Shown: in pieces, positions 1 through 8,747 of the stretch
How the letters are laid out: each line of letters starts with the position of its first letter
How positions within the stretch are numbered: the first letter of the stretch is position 1
Source of the DNA: Aquiluna sp.
Lineage (GTDB): Bacteria; Actinomycetota; Actinomycetes; Actinomycetales; Microbacteriaceae
Assembly (NCBI GenBank): GCA_017854485.1
Contig: JAFMHN010000001.1
Span: 1 to 64,000, forward strand
Length of the DNA: 64,000 nt
Direction of reading: 5' to 3'
The notes under the pieces: generated by a model
Told to the model about the DNA's origin: nothing
Database searches by the model: none
The model's input: the letters and a program-made list of their open reading frames with translations, nothing else
Program-made: the position numbers and the translations under genes

Positions 1-2
1 TG

Positions 3-533
3 AGTGGTCAAGCGGGCTTCCTGCAGTTGGTTCCGTTGGTGCTGGAAGACGGACGAATTCTCATGGTGGAACGAGGTTGGCTGCCAGCGGGCGAAACCGT
101 TACGGCACCCAGCTCCAATCCCCTGCCTGATTCAGGGCTGCATGAACTCACGGTCCGGTTGCGGGTTCCGGAGCCGGATCTCAACCGAGACGAAGTTCAA
201 GGCCAATTGGCCTCCGTGAATCCCGGCGGCCTGACTGAGCTGCTTGCTGCAGAAGGTGCGGTTATCACTGACCGTTACGGCCGACTTGTGGCTGAAAGTC
301 CGACCTATTCCCAGATGCCGGTACCAATGCCAAAGCCTTCGTTAGACGAGGGCAATCATCTGTCGTATGCGTTTCAGTGGTTGATCTTTGGAATCATGGC
401 GTTCATCGGATTCGGTTGGGCCTATCGCAATGAGAAGCGCTTAGCGCTGGAGGCCAGTGGCGACCTCAGCCCTAGACCACAAAAAGCCAATCAGGCGTGG
501 CAGGATGCGCAGTTTGAAGACGCAAACCAATAG
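3..533 (+). CDS. SURF1 family cytochrome oxidase biogenesis protein (5'-truncated by window)
   Basis: Frame is open from base 3 (SGQAGFLQLVPLVLEDGRILMVERGWLPAG...), with the SURF1-like 'PLxLxDGRxLxVxRGW' block and a C-terminal TM helix followed by 'WAYRNEKR'. The ORF track starts at an internal GTG/ATG at 27. Confidence 0.82.
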   Translation, partial: SGQAGFLQLVPLVLEDGRILMVERGWLPAGETVTAPSSNPLPDSGLHELTVRLRVPEPDLNRDEVQGQLASVNPGGLTELLAAEGAVITDRYGRLVAESPTYSQMPVPMPKPSLDEGNHLSYAFQWLIFGIMAFIGFGWAYRNEKRLALEASGDLSPRPQKANQAWQDAQFEDANQ

Positions 534-565
534 AATTGCCAACAACAACCAGGAAGGCAACCCAC

Positions 566-1126
566 ATGAGCATCGCAACCGGAACCATTGCTGATCGATT
601 TATCCCAAGAACAGCTGTAAACAGTGTGGTTCTAGTGTTTGCAGGAGCCCTTGTTACCGCCCTGGCTGCTCAGATTCAGATTCCAATGTGGCCAGTTCCA
701 CTGACTCTTCAGACCTTTGCTGTGCTGCTGGTTGGCGCGACTCTAGGTGCAGGCCGAGGTGCGGCATCTCTGGCGACCTACCTAGCCATGGGCGCAGCAG
801 GCTTGCCAGTTTTTGCCTCGGCAAAAACCCTGACCGGCGTTCTGCCAACAGCGGGATTCTTGGTCGGGTTTGTTTTTGCAGCTGCACTAGTTGGGTTCTT
901 GGCTAGCCGTGGATTCACAAACACTGTTATCAAGGTTGGCTTTAGCTTTGCGCTTGGATCGCTTGTCATCTACGCCTTCGGGGTGGCTGGATTGATGCTG
1001 ACGCTTGGACTGACTCTGTCCCAGGCATTCGCTGCTGGCGTCGTCCCGTTCCTAATTGGAGATGCGGTCAAGGCAATAGCGGCCGCAGCTCTCTTGCCAG
1101 CTGCTTGGAAACTGGTGCGCAACTAG
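566..1126 (+). CDS. bioY: Biotin transporter BioY (ECF S-component)
   Basis: Hydrophobic protein with BioY signature 'IQIPMWPVPLTLQTFAVLLVGATLGAGRGAASLATYLAMGAAGLPVFA'. ATG at 566 preceded by aggaag RBS; ORF track extends to 536. Confidence 0.93.
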   Translation: MSIATGTIADRFIPRTAVNSVVLVFAGALVTALAAQIQIPMWPVPLTLQTFAVLLVGATLGAGRGAASLATYLAMGAAGLPVFASAKTLTGVLPTAGFLVGFVFAAALVGFLASRGFTNTVIKVGFSFALGSLVIYAFGVAGLMLTLGLTLSQAFAAGVVPFLIGDAVKAIAAAALLPAAWKLVRN

Positions 1127-1129
1127 GTC

Positions 1130-1158
1130 AAAAAAAAGACCCCGAGGGGTCTTTTTTT
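1130..1158. terminator. Bidirectional intrinsic terminator between bioY and sufT
   Basis: AAAAAAAGACCCCGAGGGGTCTTTTTTT: perfect stem flanked by A- and T-runs, between two convergent genes. Confidence 0.92.
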
Positions 1159-1489
1159 AGATTGAGAACCCGATGGCTCTCATCATTTCTTTACCGTCTT
1201 CAGTAATTTGCTCTGGACCCCAAGGTGGCATCCAGACCCAGTTGATCCTGAAGGCATCAACCACAGAATCCAAGGCTTCAGCGGTCTGCTCTTCAATTAC
1301 GTCCTGAAGCGGGCAGCCAGCCGATGTCAATGTCATGTTGATTAGCAAGGCGCCATCTTCTGACTCTTGCAAACCGTAAACAAGTCCCAGGTCAATAATG
1401 TTTACACCAATTTCAGGGTCAATGATTTCCTTCATTGCCTCGATAACCCGGTCGTAGTGAGCAGGGTCGAGCTCCTTGGCTTCGCTCAT
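1157..1489 (-). CDS. sufT: MIP18/DUF59-family Fe-S assembly protein (SufT-like)
   Basis: 'VIEAMKEIIDPEIGVNIIDLGLVYGL...MTLTSAGCPLQDVIEEQ' is the DUF59 signature; last gene of the suf cluster. Confidence 0.88.
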   Translation of the reverse strand: MSEAKELDPAHYDRVIEAMKEIIDPEIGVNIIDLGLVYGLQESEDGALLINMTLTSAGCPLQDVIEEQTAEALDSVVDAFRINWVWMPPWGPEQITEDGKEMMRAIGFSI

Positions 1490-2244
1490 GCGTCAGCCTT
1501 GAGGTAGCGATCGTAACCCTCTGCCTCTAGTCGCTCTGCTAGCTCCGGGCCGCCCTGCTCTGCAACCTTGCCGGCTACGAACACGTGAACGAAGTCAGGC
1601 TCGATGTAGCGGAGAATTCGGGTGTAATGGGTGATCAGCAGCAATCCAAGGCCCGTGTTGGTCTTAGCTCGGTTCACGCCCTCGGAAACCACCTTCAGGG
1701 CGTCAACATCAAGGCCTGAGTCAGTTTCATCAAGGATTGCCATCTTTGGCTTTAGGAGCTCCATCTGCAGGATTTCATGGCGCTTCTTTTCTCCACCGGA
1801 AAAGCCCTCGTTGACATTGCGCTCTGTGAAGTCTGAATCCATACGCAGGTCATTCATTGCCTTCTTTAGGTCCCCAACCCACTCGCGAAGCTTCGGGGCC
1901 TCACCGTCGATTGCCGTCTTGGCGGTCCTTAGGAAGTTGGACACTGAAACTCCTGGAACCTCAACCGGGTACTGCATGGCAAGGAACAGGCCAGCACGTG
2001 CTCTTTCGTCTACTGACATTGCCAGTACGTCTTCGCCGTCGAGCAGAATCTCACCGTCGGTGACCTCATATTTCGGGTGACCGGCAATTGAGTATGCAAG
2101 AGTCGATTTGCCAGAACCATTTGGGCCCATCACGGCGTGAGTTTCACCCGAGTTGATTGTCAAATCAACGCCGCGCAGGATTTGCTTCTTTCCCTGGTCG
2201 GTCTCGACTGACACATGGAGGTTCTTGATTTCTAGGGTTGCCAT
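1486..2244 (-). CDS. sufC: Fe-S cluster assembly ATPase SufC
   Basis: ABC ATPase with Walker A GPNGSGKST, 'GFSGGEKKRHEILQM' and 'ILDETDSGLDVDAL', characteristic of SufC. Confidence 0.96.
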   Translation of the reverse strand: MATLEIKNLHVSVETDQGKKQILRGVDLTINSGETHAVMGPNGSGKSTLAYSIAGHPKYEVTDGEILLDGEDVLAMSVDERARAGLFLAMQYPVEVPGVSVSNFLRTAKTAIDGEAPKLREWVGDLKKAMNDLRMDSDFTERNVNEGFSGGEKKRHEILQMELLKPKMAILDETDSGLDVDALKVVSEGVNRAKTNTGLGLLLITHYTRILRYIEPDFVHVFVAGKVAEQGGPELAERLEAEGYDRYLKADA

Positions 2245-2253
2245 TATTTTCCT

Positions 2254-2565
2254 TTACGCTTCGTACTCGATAAAAACTTCGTCATTTTCAACTAAAACCT
2301 CGTAGGTGCTAACTGCTTCGTAAGCAGGAAGGCTCAGTGGAACACCGGTATTCAGGTCAAACTTCGCACCGTGCGCCCAGCACTCGATGGTTTCGTCCTC
2401 AACAAAGCCCTCGCTCAGTGAGATTTCACCGTGGGAACACTTGTCGTCGATTGCTTTGAAGTCACCTGCTGCGGTCCTAACCAATGCAATTGGGTGGTTT
2501 TCGATGGTGACCCTCAAGGCATTACCTGGCTTGATGTCCGCCACTGCACAAATCCGAATTGCCAT
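2254..2565 (-). CDS. Rieske [2Fe-2S] ferredoxin-like protein (non-heme iron oxygenase ferredoxin subunit family)
   Basis: Rieske motif CSH...CWAH, embedded between sufD and sufC. Confidence 0.88.
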   Translation of the reverse strand: MAIRICAVADIKPGNALRVTIENHPIALVRTAAGDFKAIDDKCSHGEISLSEGFVEDETIECWAHGAKFDLNTGVPLSLPAYEAVSTYEVLVENDEVFIEYEA

Positions 2566-3722
2566 TATGCGCCAACCTTTTCGAGCTCTTGCTCAATGGT
2601 TTTGATCAGGCGCTGCTCAACCTCAGCAATGCCGATTTTCTGGACAACTTCGTTTAGGAATCCACGAACAACCAGCTTCTTTGCCTCGCTGTCGCCAATG
2701 CCTCGGGCCATCAGGTAGAACAGCTGCTCATCGTCAAAACGTCCGGAGGCGCTGGCGTGCCCGGCACCCTCAATCTTTCCGGTCTCGATTTCCAAGTTAG
2801 GAACAGAGTCGGCCCTGGCTCCATCGGTCAAGAGCAAGTTCCGGTTCAGCTCGTAGCTATTGGTGCCGATGGCAGTCTGGCGGATCAGGACATCTCCAAC
2901 CCAGACCGTGTGCGCTCCGGCTCCCTGCAGGGCGCCTTTATAGGCGACGTTGGAAATACAGTTCGCGGCAATGTGGTCAACGTATGGGCGGTGCTCGAAG
3001 TAGTTTCCAGAATCAGCTAGGTAAACGCCGAACATTTGGATTTCGGCTCCCGGTGAATCCAGAGCAACTGATGGAGTGATGCGAACCAAGTCTCCCCCGA
3101 GCGAAACAACCACGTGCTTTAGGAATGAATCCCTGCCGAGCCTGGCAAACTGAGTCGAAACGTGGCTCGAGCCCTTAGCCCAATCCTGAATTGTCACGAA
3201 GTCCAGCTTCGCTCCTTGATCAAGCAGAATCTCAACGTTCTCAGCAAGCACCCCAAGGCCAACGTGATCAAGCACGATGGTTGCCTTGGCATTGGCACCG
3301 ACATGAACGAAAACATGCAGCGCCTTGGCATCTGAGTTTGCCAGCCTTGCAGTCAGAAACGACGGGTCGCTAATTTCTGTATTCGCAGGTACGTCAATCA
3401 GCAGCGTCTTTGAAGCATTTGTCCAAGAAATTGCTGAAATTCGATCTTCTGGCAACCCAGCGGACCCGACGAAGTCCTCAGTGGTGTTCACCCAAGTTGC
3501 AGTTACGCCCTGAGCTAGTTGACTGGAAATCTCCTGTTCAACCACTTCAGCCATCACCTCGTCGGCCAGGCCGTTGAGCTGGTCTAGGGGTAGATAGCGC
3601 CAAATCTCTTGACGGTTCGAGATCTCAGCAAAGTCACCAATTGTGGTGGAGCGAGGACGCTCACTTCTTGTTTGAAGCGGCACTAGGCCATGCGAATGTT
3701 CTTCAATTCCGTGCTGTGCCAT
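2565..3722 (-). CDS. sufD: Fe-S cluster assembly protein SufD
   Basis: SufBD fold C-terminus 'ASASGRFDDEQLFYLMARGIGDSEAKKLVVRGFLNEVV'; adjacent to sufB. Confidence 0.95.
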   Translation of the reverse strand: MAQHGIEEHSHGLVPLQTRSERPRSTTIGDFAEISNRQEIWRYLPLDQLNGLADEVMAEVVEQEISSQLAQGVTATWVNTTEDFVGSAGLPEDRISAISWTNASKTLLIDVPANTEISDPSFLTARLANSDAKALHVFVHVGANAKATIVLDHVGLGVLAENVEILLDQGAKLDFVTIQDWAKGSSHVSTQFARLGRDSFLKHVVVSLGGDLVRITPSVALDSPGAEIQMFGVYLADSGNYFEHRPYVDHIAANCISNVAYKGALQGAGAHTVWVGDVLIRQTAIGTNSYELNRNLLLTDGARADSVPNLEIETGKIEGAGHASASGRFDDEQLFYLMARGIGDSEAKKLVVRGFLNEVVQKIGIAEVEQRLIKTIEQELEKVGA

Positions 3723-5141
3723 CTAGCCAACAGCCCCTTCCATCTGCATTTCGATCAACTTATTGAGCTCCAGGGCGTACTCCATCGGCAACTCCTTGGC
3801 AATCGGCTCGATAAAGCCTCGAACAATCATCGCCATCGCTTCGTCTTCTTCCATTCCTCTGGACTGCAGGTAGAACAGCTGCTCGGCACTAATTTGCGAA
3901 ACAGTTGCCTCGTGCCCCATTGACACGTCGTCTTCACGAATGTCATTGGCAGGGTAGGTGTCGGAACGAGAGATGGTGTCCACCAGGAGCGCATCACAGC
4001 GAACCGTGTTGGCTGAGTGGTGTGCACCTGGGTTTACTCGAATCTCGCCTCGATAGGAGGTCCTGCCACCACCACGGGCGATTGACTTGGAGACAATGGA
4101 GCTGGTTGTGTAGGGCGCAAGGTGAATCATTTTTGCACCCGCGTCTTGGTGCTGACCTTCGCCTGCGAAGGCAACTGAAAGCGTTTCTCCCCTGGCGTGC
4201 TCACCGGCAAGAATAATGCTTGGGTACTTCATGGTGACCTTGGATCCGATGTTTCCATCGATCCACTCCATAGTTGCTCCCTCATGGGCGATAGCACGCT
4301 TGGTAACAAGGTTATAGACGTTGTTTGACCAGTTTTGAATGGTTGTGTATCGAACGCGAGCGTTCTTTTTAACAATGATTTCAACCACTGCTGAGTGAAG
4401 TGAGTCTGACTGGTAGATCGGCGCGGTGCAACCCTCGATGTAGTGCACGTAAGAGTCTTCGTCGGCGATGATTAGGGTCCGCTCAAACTGCCCCATGTTC
4501 TCGGTATTGATGCGGAAATAGGCTTGAAGTGGGATATCTACCTTGACTCCCTTTGGAACGTAAACGAATGATCCTCCGGACCAAACCGCAGTGTTTAGGG
4601 CTGCGAACTTGTTGTCTCCGGCTGGAATAACGGTTCCGAAATATTCCTGGAAAATCTCAGGGTGCTCTTTCAATGCAGTATCGGTGTCAAGGAACAAAAC
4701 GCCTTGAGATTCCAGGTCCTCGCGAATCTGGTGGTAAACAACCTCCGATTCGTACTGTGCGGCCACGCCACCAATTAGGCGCTGACGTTCAGCCTCTGGA
4801 ATGCCGAGCTTTTCGTAGGTGTTGCGAATGTCTTCTGGCAGATCTTCCCAGGTTTGTGCCTGGCGCTCGGTTGAGCGCACAAAATACTTGATGTTGTCAA
4901 AGTGAATGCCGCTGAGGTCTGATCCCCAGGTTGGCATTGGCTTTTTTAGGAAGAAGTCATAACCCTTCAGGCGGCGGGCTAGCATCCACTCAGGCTCGTC
5001 CTTTTTGCCAGAGATGTCCTTTACGACCTCTTCTGAGATTCCACGCTTGGCAGTGTCGCCAGCGCTGGATTTGTCAGACCAACCAAACTCGTAGGTGCCA
5101 AGGTCATCCAATTCCGGACGATCGATTATTTTCTCTGACAT
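3723..5141 (-). CDS. sufB: Fe-S cluster assembly protein SufB
   Basis: '[38 protein letters not shown]...EGCTAPIY...[21 protein letters not shown]'. Start placed at ATG 5141 ([11 protein letters not shown], preceded by aggaggcc); ORF track start at 5255 adds 38 non-conserved residues. Confidence 0.96.
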   Translation of the reverse strand: MSEKIIDRPELDDLGTYEFGWSDKSSAGDTAKRGISEEVVKDISGKKDEPEWMLARRLKGYDFFLKKPMPTWGSDLSGIHFDNIKYFVRSTERQAQTWEDLPEDIRNTYEKLGIPEAERQRLIGGVAAQYESEVVYHQIREDLESQGVLFLDTDTALKEHPEIFQEYFGTVIPAGDNKFAALNTAVWSGGSFVYVPKGVKVDIPLQAYFRINTENMGQFERTLIIADEDSYVHYIEGCTAPIYQSDSLHSAVVEIIVKKNARVRYTTIQNWSNNVYNLVTKRAIAHEGATMEWIDGNIGSKVTMKYPSIILAGEHARGETLSVAFAGEGQHQDAGAKMIHLAPYTTSSIVSKSIARGGGRTSYRGEIRVNPGAHHSANTVRCDALLVDTISRSDTYPANDIREDDVSMGHEATVSQISAEQLFYLQSRGMEEDEAMAMIVRGFIEPIAKELPMEYALELNKLIEMQMEGAVG

Positions 5142-5173
5142 GTGGCCTCCTGGTTTCAAAAAATACAACTGAT

Positions 5174-5196
5174 TTCCGGGAACTGTATTCCTGGAA
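5174..5196. promoter_or_regulatory. Paired TTCCnGGAA palindromes upstream of sufB
   Basis: TTCCGGGAA (5174-5182) and TTCCTGGAA (5188-5196), 14 bp apart start-to-start, in the sufB upstream region. Confidence 0.4.
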
Positions 5197-5262
5197 TCTT
5201 TGTGCGTGAGAAACTTGTTTGTACTTTGCAACAGCCTACGCAATCCCGTCGGCATAAAACAG

Positions 5263-5281
5263 TAAGGTAAGCCTTAGTTAG
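5263..5281. promoter_or_regulatory. Candidate DtxR/IdeR-like iron box between sufB and ctaA
   Basis: TAAGGTAAGCCTTAGTTAG matches the recalled IdeR/DtxR consensus TTAGGTTAGSCTAACCTAA at 13 of 19 positions by hand alignment; lies 7 bp upstream of the ctaA ATG. Confidence 0.4.
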
Positions 5282-5287
5282 GGTCCA

Positions 5288-6373
5288 ATGAACCGATTTT
5301 TCACCCGGGTGTCCTCAGGGTTGTTTGGCGAAGCACGGCTGCGACTCTTCGTCTGGCTCTCTCTTGTCACTCAAGTTCTAATTGTCGTCACCGGAGGGCT
5401 TGTTCGGCTGACCGGCAGCGGCCTGGGCTGTCCAACTTGGCCGAAGTGCACCGATGAGTCATTGGTGAGCACCTCCGAGATGGGAATTCACGGAATCATT
5501 GAATTCGGAAATCGACTGCTGACTTTTGTGTTGCTGATAATCGCGCTTCTCACCTTCATTGTCGTGCTGAGGGCCAGTGAGGCACTTCGCGAGATCCTGC
5601 CGAGATTGATCGCATTCTTTGCGGGTGTTTTTGTTTTCATTGCTGGGCTGATTCTCAATAACGTTCAGGGTCTTACTCCTCTAACACTGTTTGTCTTAGG
5701 TCTATCTGGAGTGATGATGCTGGGCTTTGCTGTATTGATCTTGGCAATTGCAAGATCGCGAGAGCCGAAGGGACTAATTGCCCCGGCCTTTTTGCTCGGA
5801 GCTGGCATCATCCTTCAGGCCGTAATTGGCGGAGTGACAGTTCTCACTGGTTTGAACTCTTGGATAGTGGGCTTGCACTTCATGGTTTCAATGGCGCTAA
5901 TTGCCACGGCATCGCTGCTGGTTTGGCGAGCGCTGCCAAAGCCTGCTGGGCCAGTTTCGGCAGTGAATGCATTTCTGGCGTGGCCGACTCTCCTGGTGGG
6001 CATCGTGGCGATTAGCTTCGGTGTAGTTGTTACTGGTGCCGGTCCTCACGCCGGTGATGCTGCGACCCCCAGAAACGGGCTTGACCTAGAGCTTTGGCAG
6101 CATTTCCACTCCTACCCCGGATATTTGATGCTGCTACTGATTTTGGTGCAGTTGGTGAGTCAGCTTCGATTGGCAGGCGCAAGCGCCAGGCCACTAGAAA
6201 ACCGCGTGTTGCTGCTGCTGTTTGCAACAGCTAGCGCCCAGGCGGTGATTGGGGTTGTTCAGTCGAGGCTGGGAGTGCCGGAGTTGCTAGTTGGTGTTCA
6301 CATGCTCGGCGCTGCCTGCCTGGCATCACTTCTGAGCTTTCAGCTATTTAGCGCCAGGTCCTTCAATCGATGA
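5288..6373 (+). CDS. ctaA: Heme A synthase (COX15/CtaA)
   Basis: 'GGLVRLTGSGLGCPTWPKC...HGIIEFGNRLLT', eight-TM COX15 family. Confidence 0.95.
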   Translation: MNRFFTRVSSGLFGEARLRLFVWLSLVTQVLIVVTGGLVRLTGSGLGCPTWPKCTDESLVSTSEMGIHGIIEFGNRLLTFVLLIIALLTFIVVLRASEALREILPRLIAFFAGVFVFIAGLILNNVQGLTPLTLFVLGLSGVMMLGFAVLILAIARSREPKGLIAPAFLLGAGIILQAVIGGVTVLTGLNSWIVGLHFMVSMALIATASLLVWRALPKPAGPVSAVNAFLAWPTLLVGIVAISFGVVVTGAGPHAGDAATPRNGLDLELWQHFHSYPGYLMLLLILVQLVSQLRLAGASARPLENRVLLLLFATASAQAVIGVVQSRLGVPELLVGVHMLGAACLASLLSFQLFSARSFNR

Positions 6374-7716
6374 CCGCCATTTTTTGGTTTCGACGAGATC
6401 GCCGGTTGCAGGACAATCAGGCGCTGAACCGGGCGGCCGAGGAATCACTGCCGCTATTACCGGTGTTTGTGTTTCCAGAAAACCTGGGGTCATTTACTCC
6501 CCTTCGTCAGCATTCACTGATCGAATCTGCCAAAGCGCTCAGCTCATCGTTGCCGCGTGGGCTTCACTGCGAGGTTGGCCAGGCTGCCACCGTGCTTGCG
6601 GCCCTGGCCAAGGAACTTAGCGTAAGCAAGGTGTTCGCGACCAAGGCTTTTGACACCGATGGAATTGCCGAACAGCTTGCCGTTGAGGCCTCGCTTAGCG
6701 ACCTAGGAATTCAATTAGAGCTGGTAGGTAGCTACTACGCGGTTGAGCCGGGAACGGTCCGGAAGGATGACCAGAGCCCGGTTAGGGTGTACACACCTTT
6801 TTATCGCCGGTGGTCCGAGCAGAGCATTGAGCCTCCATACTCTCTGGATGTGAAGTCAGTCAACTGGCTTACCCCAACAGCTGCTTCAGCGGTTCCCAGC
6901 GCTACAAGCGCCGCTCCCTACCAAGTTGTTGCCGGCGAGGAGTTTGCTCTGAGCACCCTGCAGCGCTTCCTGAAGGATCGAGTGTTTTTCTATTCGGAGG
7001 ATCGAAACCGGCCAGACAAGAACGGAACCTCGAAGCTCTCGCACGCCCTGGCTCACGGCGAGATACATCCAAGAACTTTGCTAAATGGACTGGGAACAGC
7101 CCCCGGCCAAGAGGTGTTTCGCAAGGAGATTGCCTGGCGTGAATTCTATGCCGATGTGCTGTTCCACAATCCGAGGACAGTCACCGATTATTACGAACCA
7201 AGGTTCGCGAATATGCGCTATGACAGCAAAGTGGAGTTCGGCGACAAGCTTTTGGCCTGGAAAACAGGACAAACCGGGTATCCAATTGTCGATGCTGCCA
7301 TGAGGCAGTTGGTTCAGACCGGCTGGATGCATAATCGCACCCGCATGATTGTCGCCAGCTTCCTGATCAAGGACCTGCATTTTGAGTGGCAGGTAGGCGC
7401 CGAGTTTTTCGAGGAACACCTGACCGATTTCGACCCAGCCTCTAACGCCCACGGTTGGCAGTGGACCGCGGGCTGTGGAACCGATGCATCGCCGTATTAC
7501 CGTGTCTTCAATCCCGTTTTGCAGGGGATGAAGTTCGATCCGAATGGTCACTACGTCAAGCGCTGGGTGCCAGAGTTGTCACACCTGGACAAAACATCGA
7601 TTCATGAGCCCTGGAATGACATCTCGGGTTACCAACACGGCTATCCGCCACCGATTGTCGACCATGGCCAGGAACGCCTAGAGGCACTGGCCAGGCTAGA
7701 GGAACTAAAGGGCTAG
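6370..7716 (+). CDS. phrB: Deoxyribodipyrimidine photolyase (class I CPD photolyase/cryptochrome family)
   Basis: 'FWFRRDRRLQDNQAL' N-terminus and 'TGYPIVDAAMRQLVQTGWMHNRTRMIVASFLIKDL...WQWTAGCGTDASPYYRVFNP'. Overlaps ctaA by 4 bp (ATGA). Confidence 0.95.
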   Translation: MTAIFWFRRDRRLQDNQALNRAAEESLPLLPVFVFPENLGSFTPLRQHSLIESAKALSSSLPRGLHCEVGQAATVLAALAKELSVSKVFATKAFDTDGIAEQLAVEASLSDLGIQLELVGSYYAVEPGTVRKDDQSPVRVYTPFYRRWSEQSIEPPYSLDVKSVNWLTPTAASAVPSATSAAPYQVVAGEEFALSTLQRFLKDRVFFYSEDRNRPDKNGTSKLSHALAHGEIHPRTLLNGLGTAPGQEVFRKEIAWREFYADVLFHNPRTVTDYYEPRFANMRYDSKVEFGDKLLAWKTGQTGYPIVDAAMRQLVQTGWMHNRTRMIVASFLIKDLHFEWQVGAEFFEEHLTDFDPASNAHGWQWTAGCGTDASPYYRVFNPVLQGMKFDPNGHYVKRWVPELSHLDKTSIHEPWNDISGYQHGYPPPIVDHGQERLEALARLEELKG

Positions 7717-8621
7717 ATGTGAAGTAGCGGGTCGATCGCTATTGCCAAGAACAGTATTGTCAAATGGGTGATTGATGCGTGGAACAGCCGCATTGGGTTT
7801 TTAGGCACGGTCAGCTTGGCCTCGGCATAGAGCCGGTGTGATTCCCAAACAAACCAAACCCCTGAGAGCACAGCCGCTAGCACGTAAACCAGCCCCATGT
7901 CAGCCACCGGAATTAGCAGCAGGGTTGATGCGAAGTAGGCGTAGGCGTAGAGGATGATCTGACGCCCAACCTTCTCATTCTTGGCCACAACCGGAAGCAT
8001 CGGAACTCCAGCTTCTTTGTACTCCTCCAGATACCGCATTGATAGCGGCCAATAGTGAGGAGGAGTCCAGAGGAAAATGATCAAAAACAGCACCCAGGCG
8101 CTCAGTGACAACTCATTGGTCACAGCAGCCCAACCGATGACCGCCGGCATTGCACCTGCCGCACCGCCCCAAACGATGTTCTGAGGAGTCCTGCGCTTGA
8201 GTCCAAGGGTGTAGACGAACACGTAGAACAAGATCGCAATTAGTGACAACACTGCCGAAAGCAGGTTGATTACCAGGGCGAACCAAACAACTGAGGCAAT
8301 TCCTACCCCCCAGGCAAAAATAAAGGCCTCACGGTTGGTGAGTTCTCCGGTAACCAGCGGGCGATTTTTGGTTCGACCCATTACCTTGTCGATGTCGCTG
8401 TCGATGTAGCAGTTGAAGGCGTTAGCGCTTCCAGCGCTCAGTGCTCCACCAAAAACGGTGGCAAGAATTAGCCAGATGGATGGCAAGCCGCCCGCGGCCA
8501 GAATCATCGCCGGAACTGTTGCGATTAGCAACAGTTCAATTACGCGTGGCTTAGTGAGGAAAAAGTAAGCCTTTAACTTCGTTCCCAGGCGCGCGACTCG
8601 TGGCTTTTCGATGGTGGACAT
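7713..8621 (-). CDS. ctaB: Protoheme IX farnesyltransferase (heme O synthase)
   Basis: UbiA-family 'NCYIDSDIDKVMGRTKNRPLVTGEL'. Start placed at ATG 8621 (MSTIEKPRV); ORF track extends to 8708. Confidence 0.94.
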   Translation of the reverse strand: MSTIEKPRVARLGTKLKAYFFLTKPRVIELLLIATVPAMILAAGGLPSIWLILATVFGGALSAGSANAFNCYIDSDIDKVMGRTKNRPLVTGELTNREAFIFAWGVGIASVVWFALVINLLSAVLSLIAILFYVFVYTLGLKRRTPQNIVWGGAAGAMPAVIGWAAVTNELSLSAWVLFLIIFLWTPPHYWPLSMRYLEEYKEAGVPMLPVVAKNEKVGRQIILYAYAYFASTLLLIPVADMGLVYVLAAVLSGVWFVWESHRLYAEAKLTVPKNPMRLFHASITHLTILFLAIAIDPLLHI

Positions 8622-8747
8622 TTGTACCATTCTAAACCAGCAACGGCGCAGTTTTAGCCATGCGGTATAGACTTCTCGAAAAGCGTAAGGCAGTGTGGCC
8701 GACGCCAATCCTCAGCTGATTAAGCACTACCTGTTAGGAATGACTCT

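Noticed and set aside
5142-5255. 38-aa N-terminal extension of SufB in the ORF track
   Set aside because: ATG 5141 has a good RBS (aggaggcc) and matches the usual SufB N-terminus; the extension covers the likely promoter region.
7081-7551. 156-aa minus-strand ORF antisense to phrB
   Set aside because: Lies inside the most conserved region of photolyase; no independent support.
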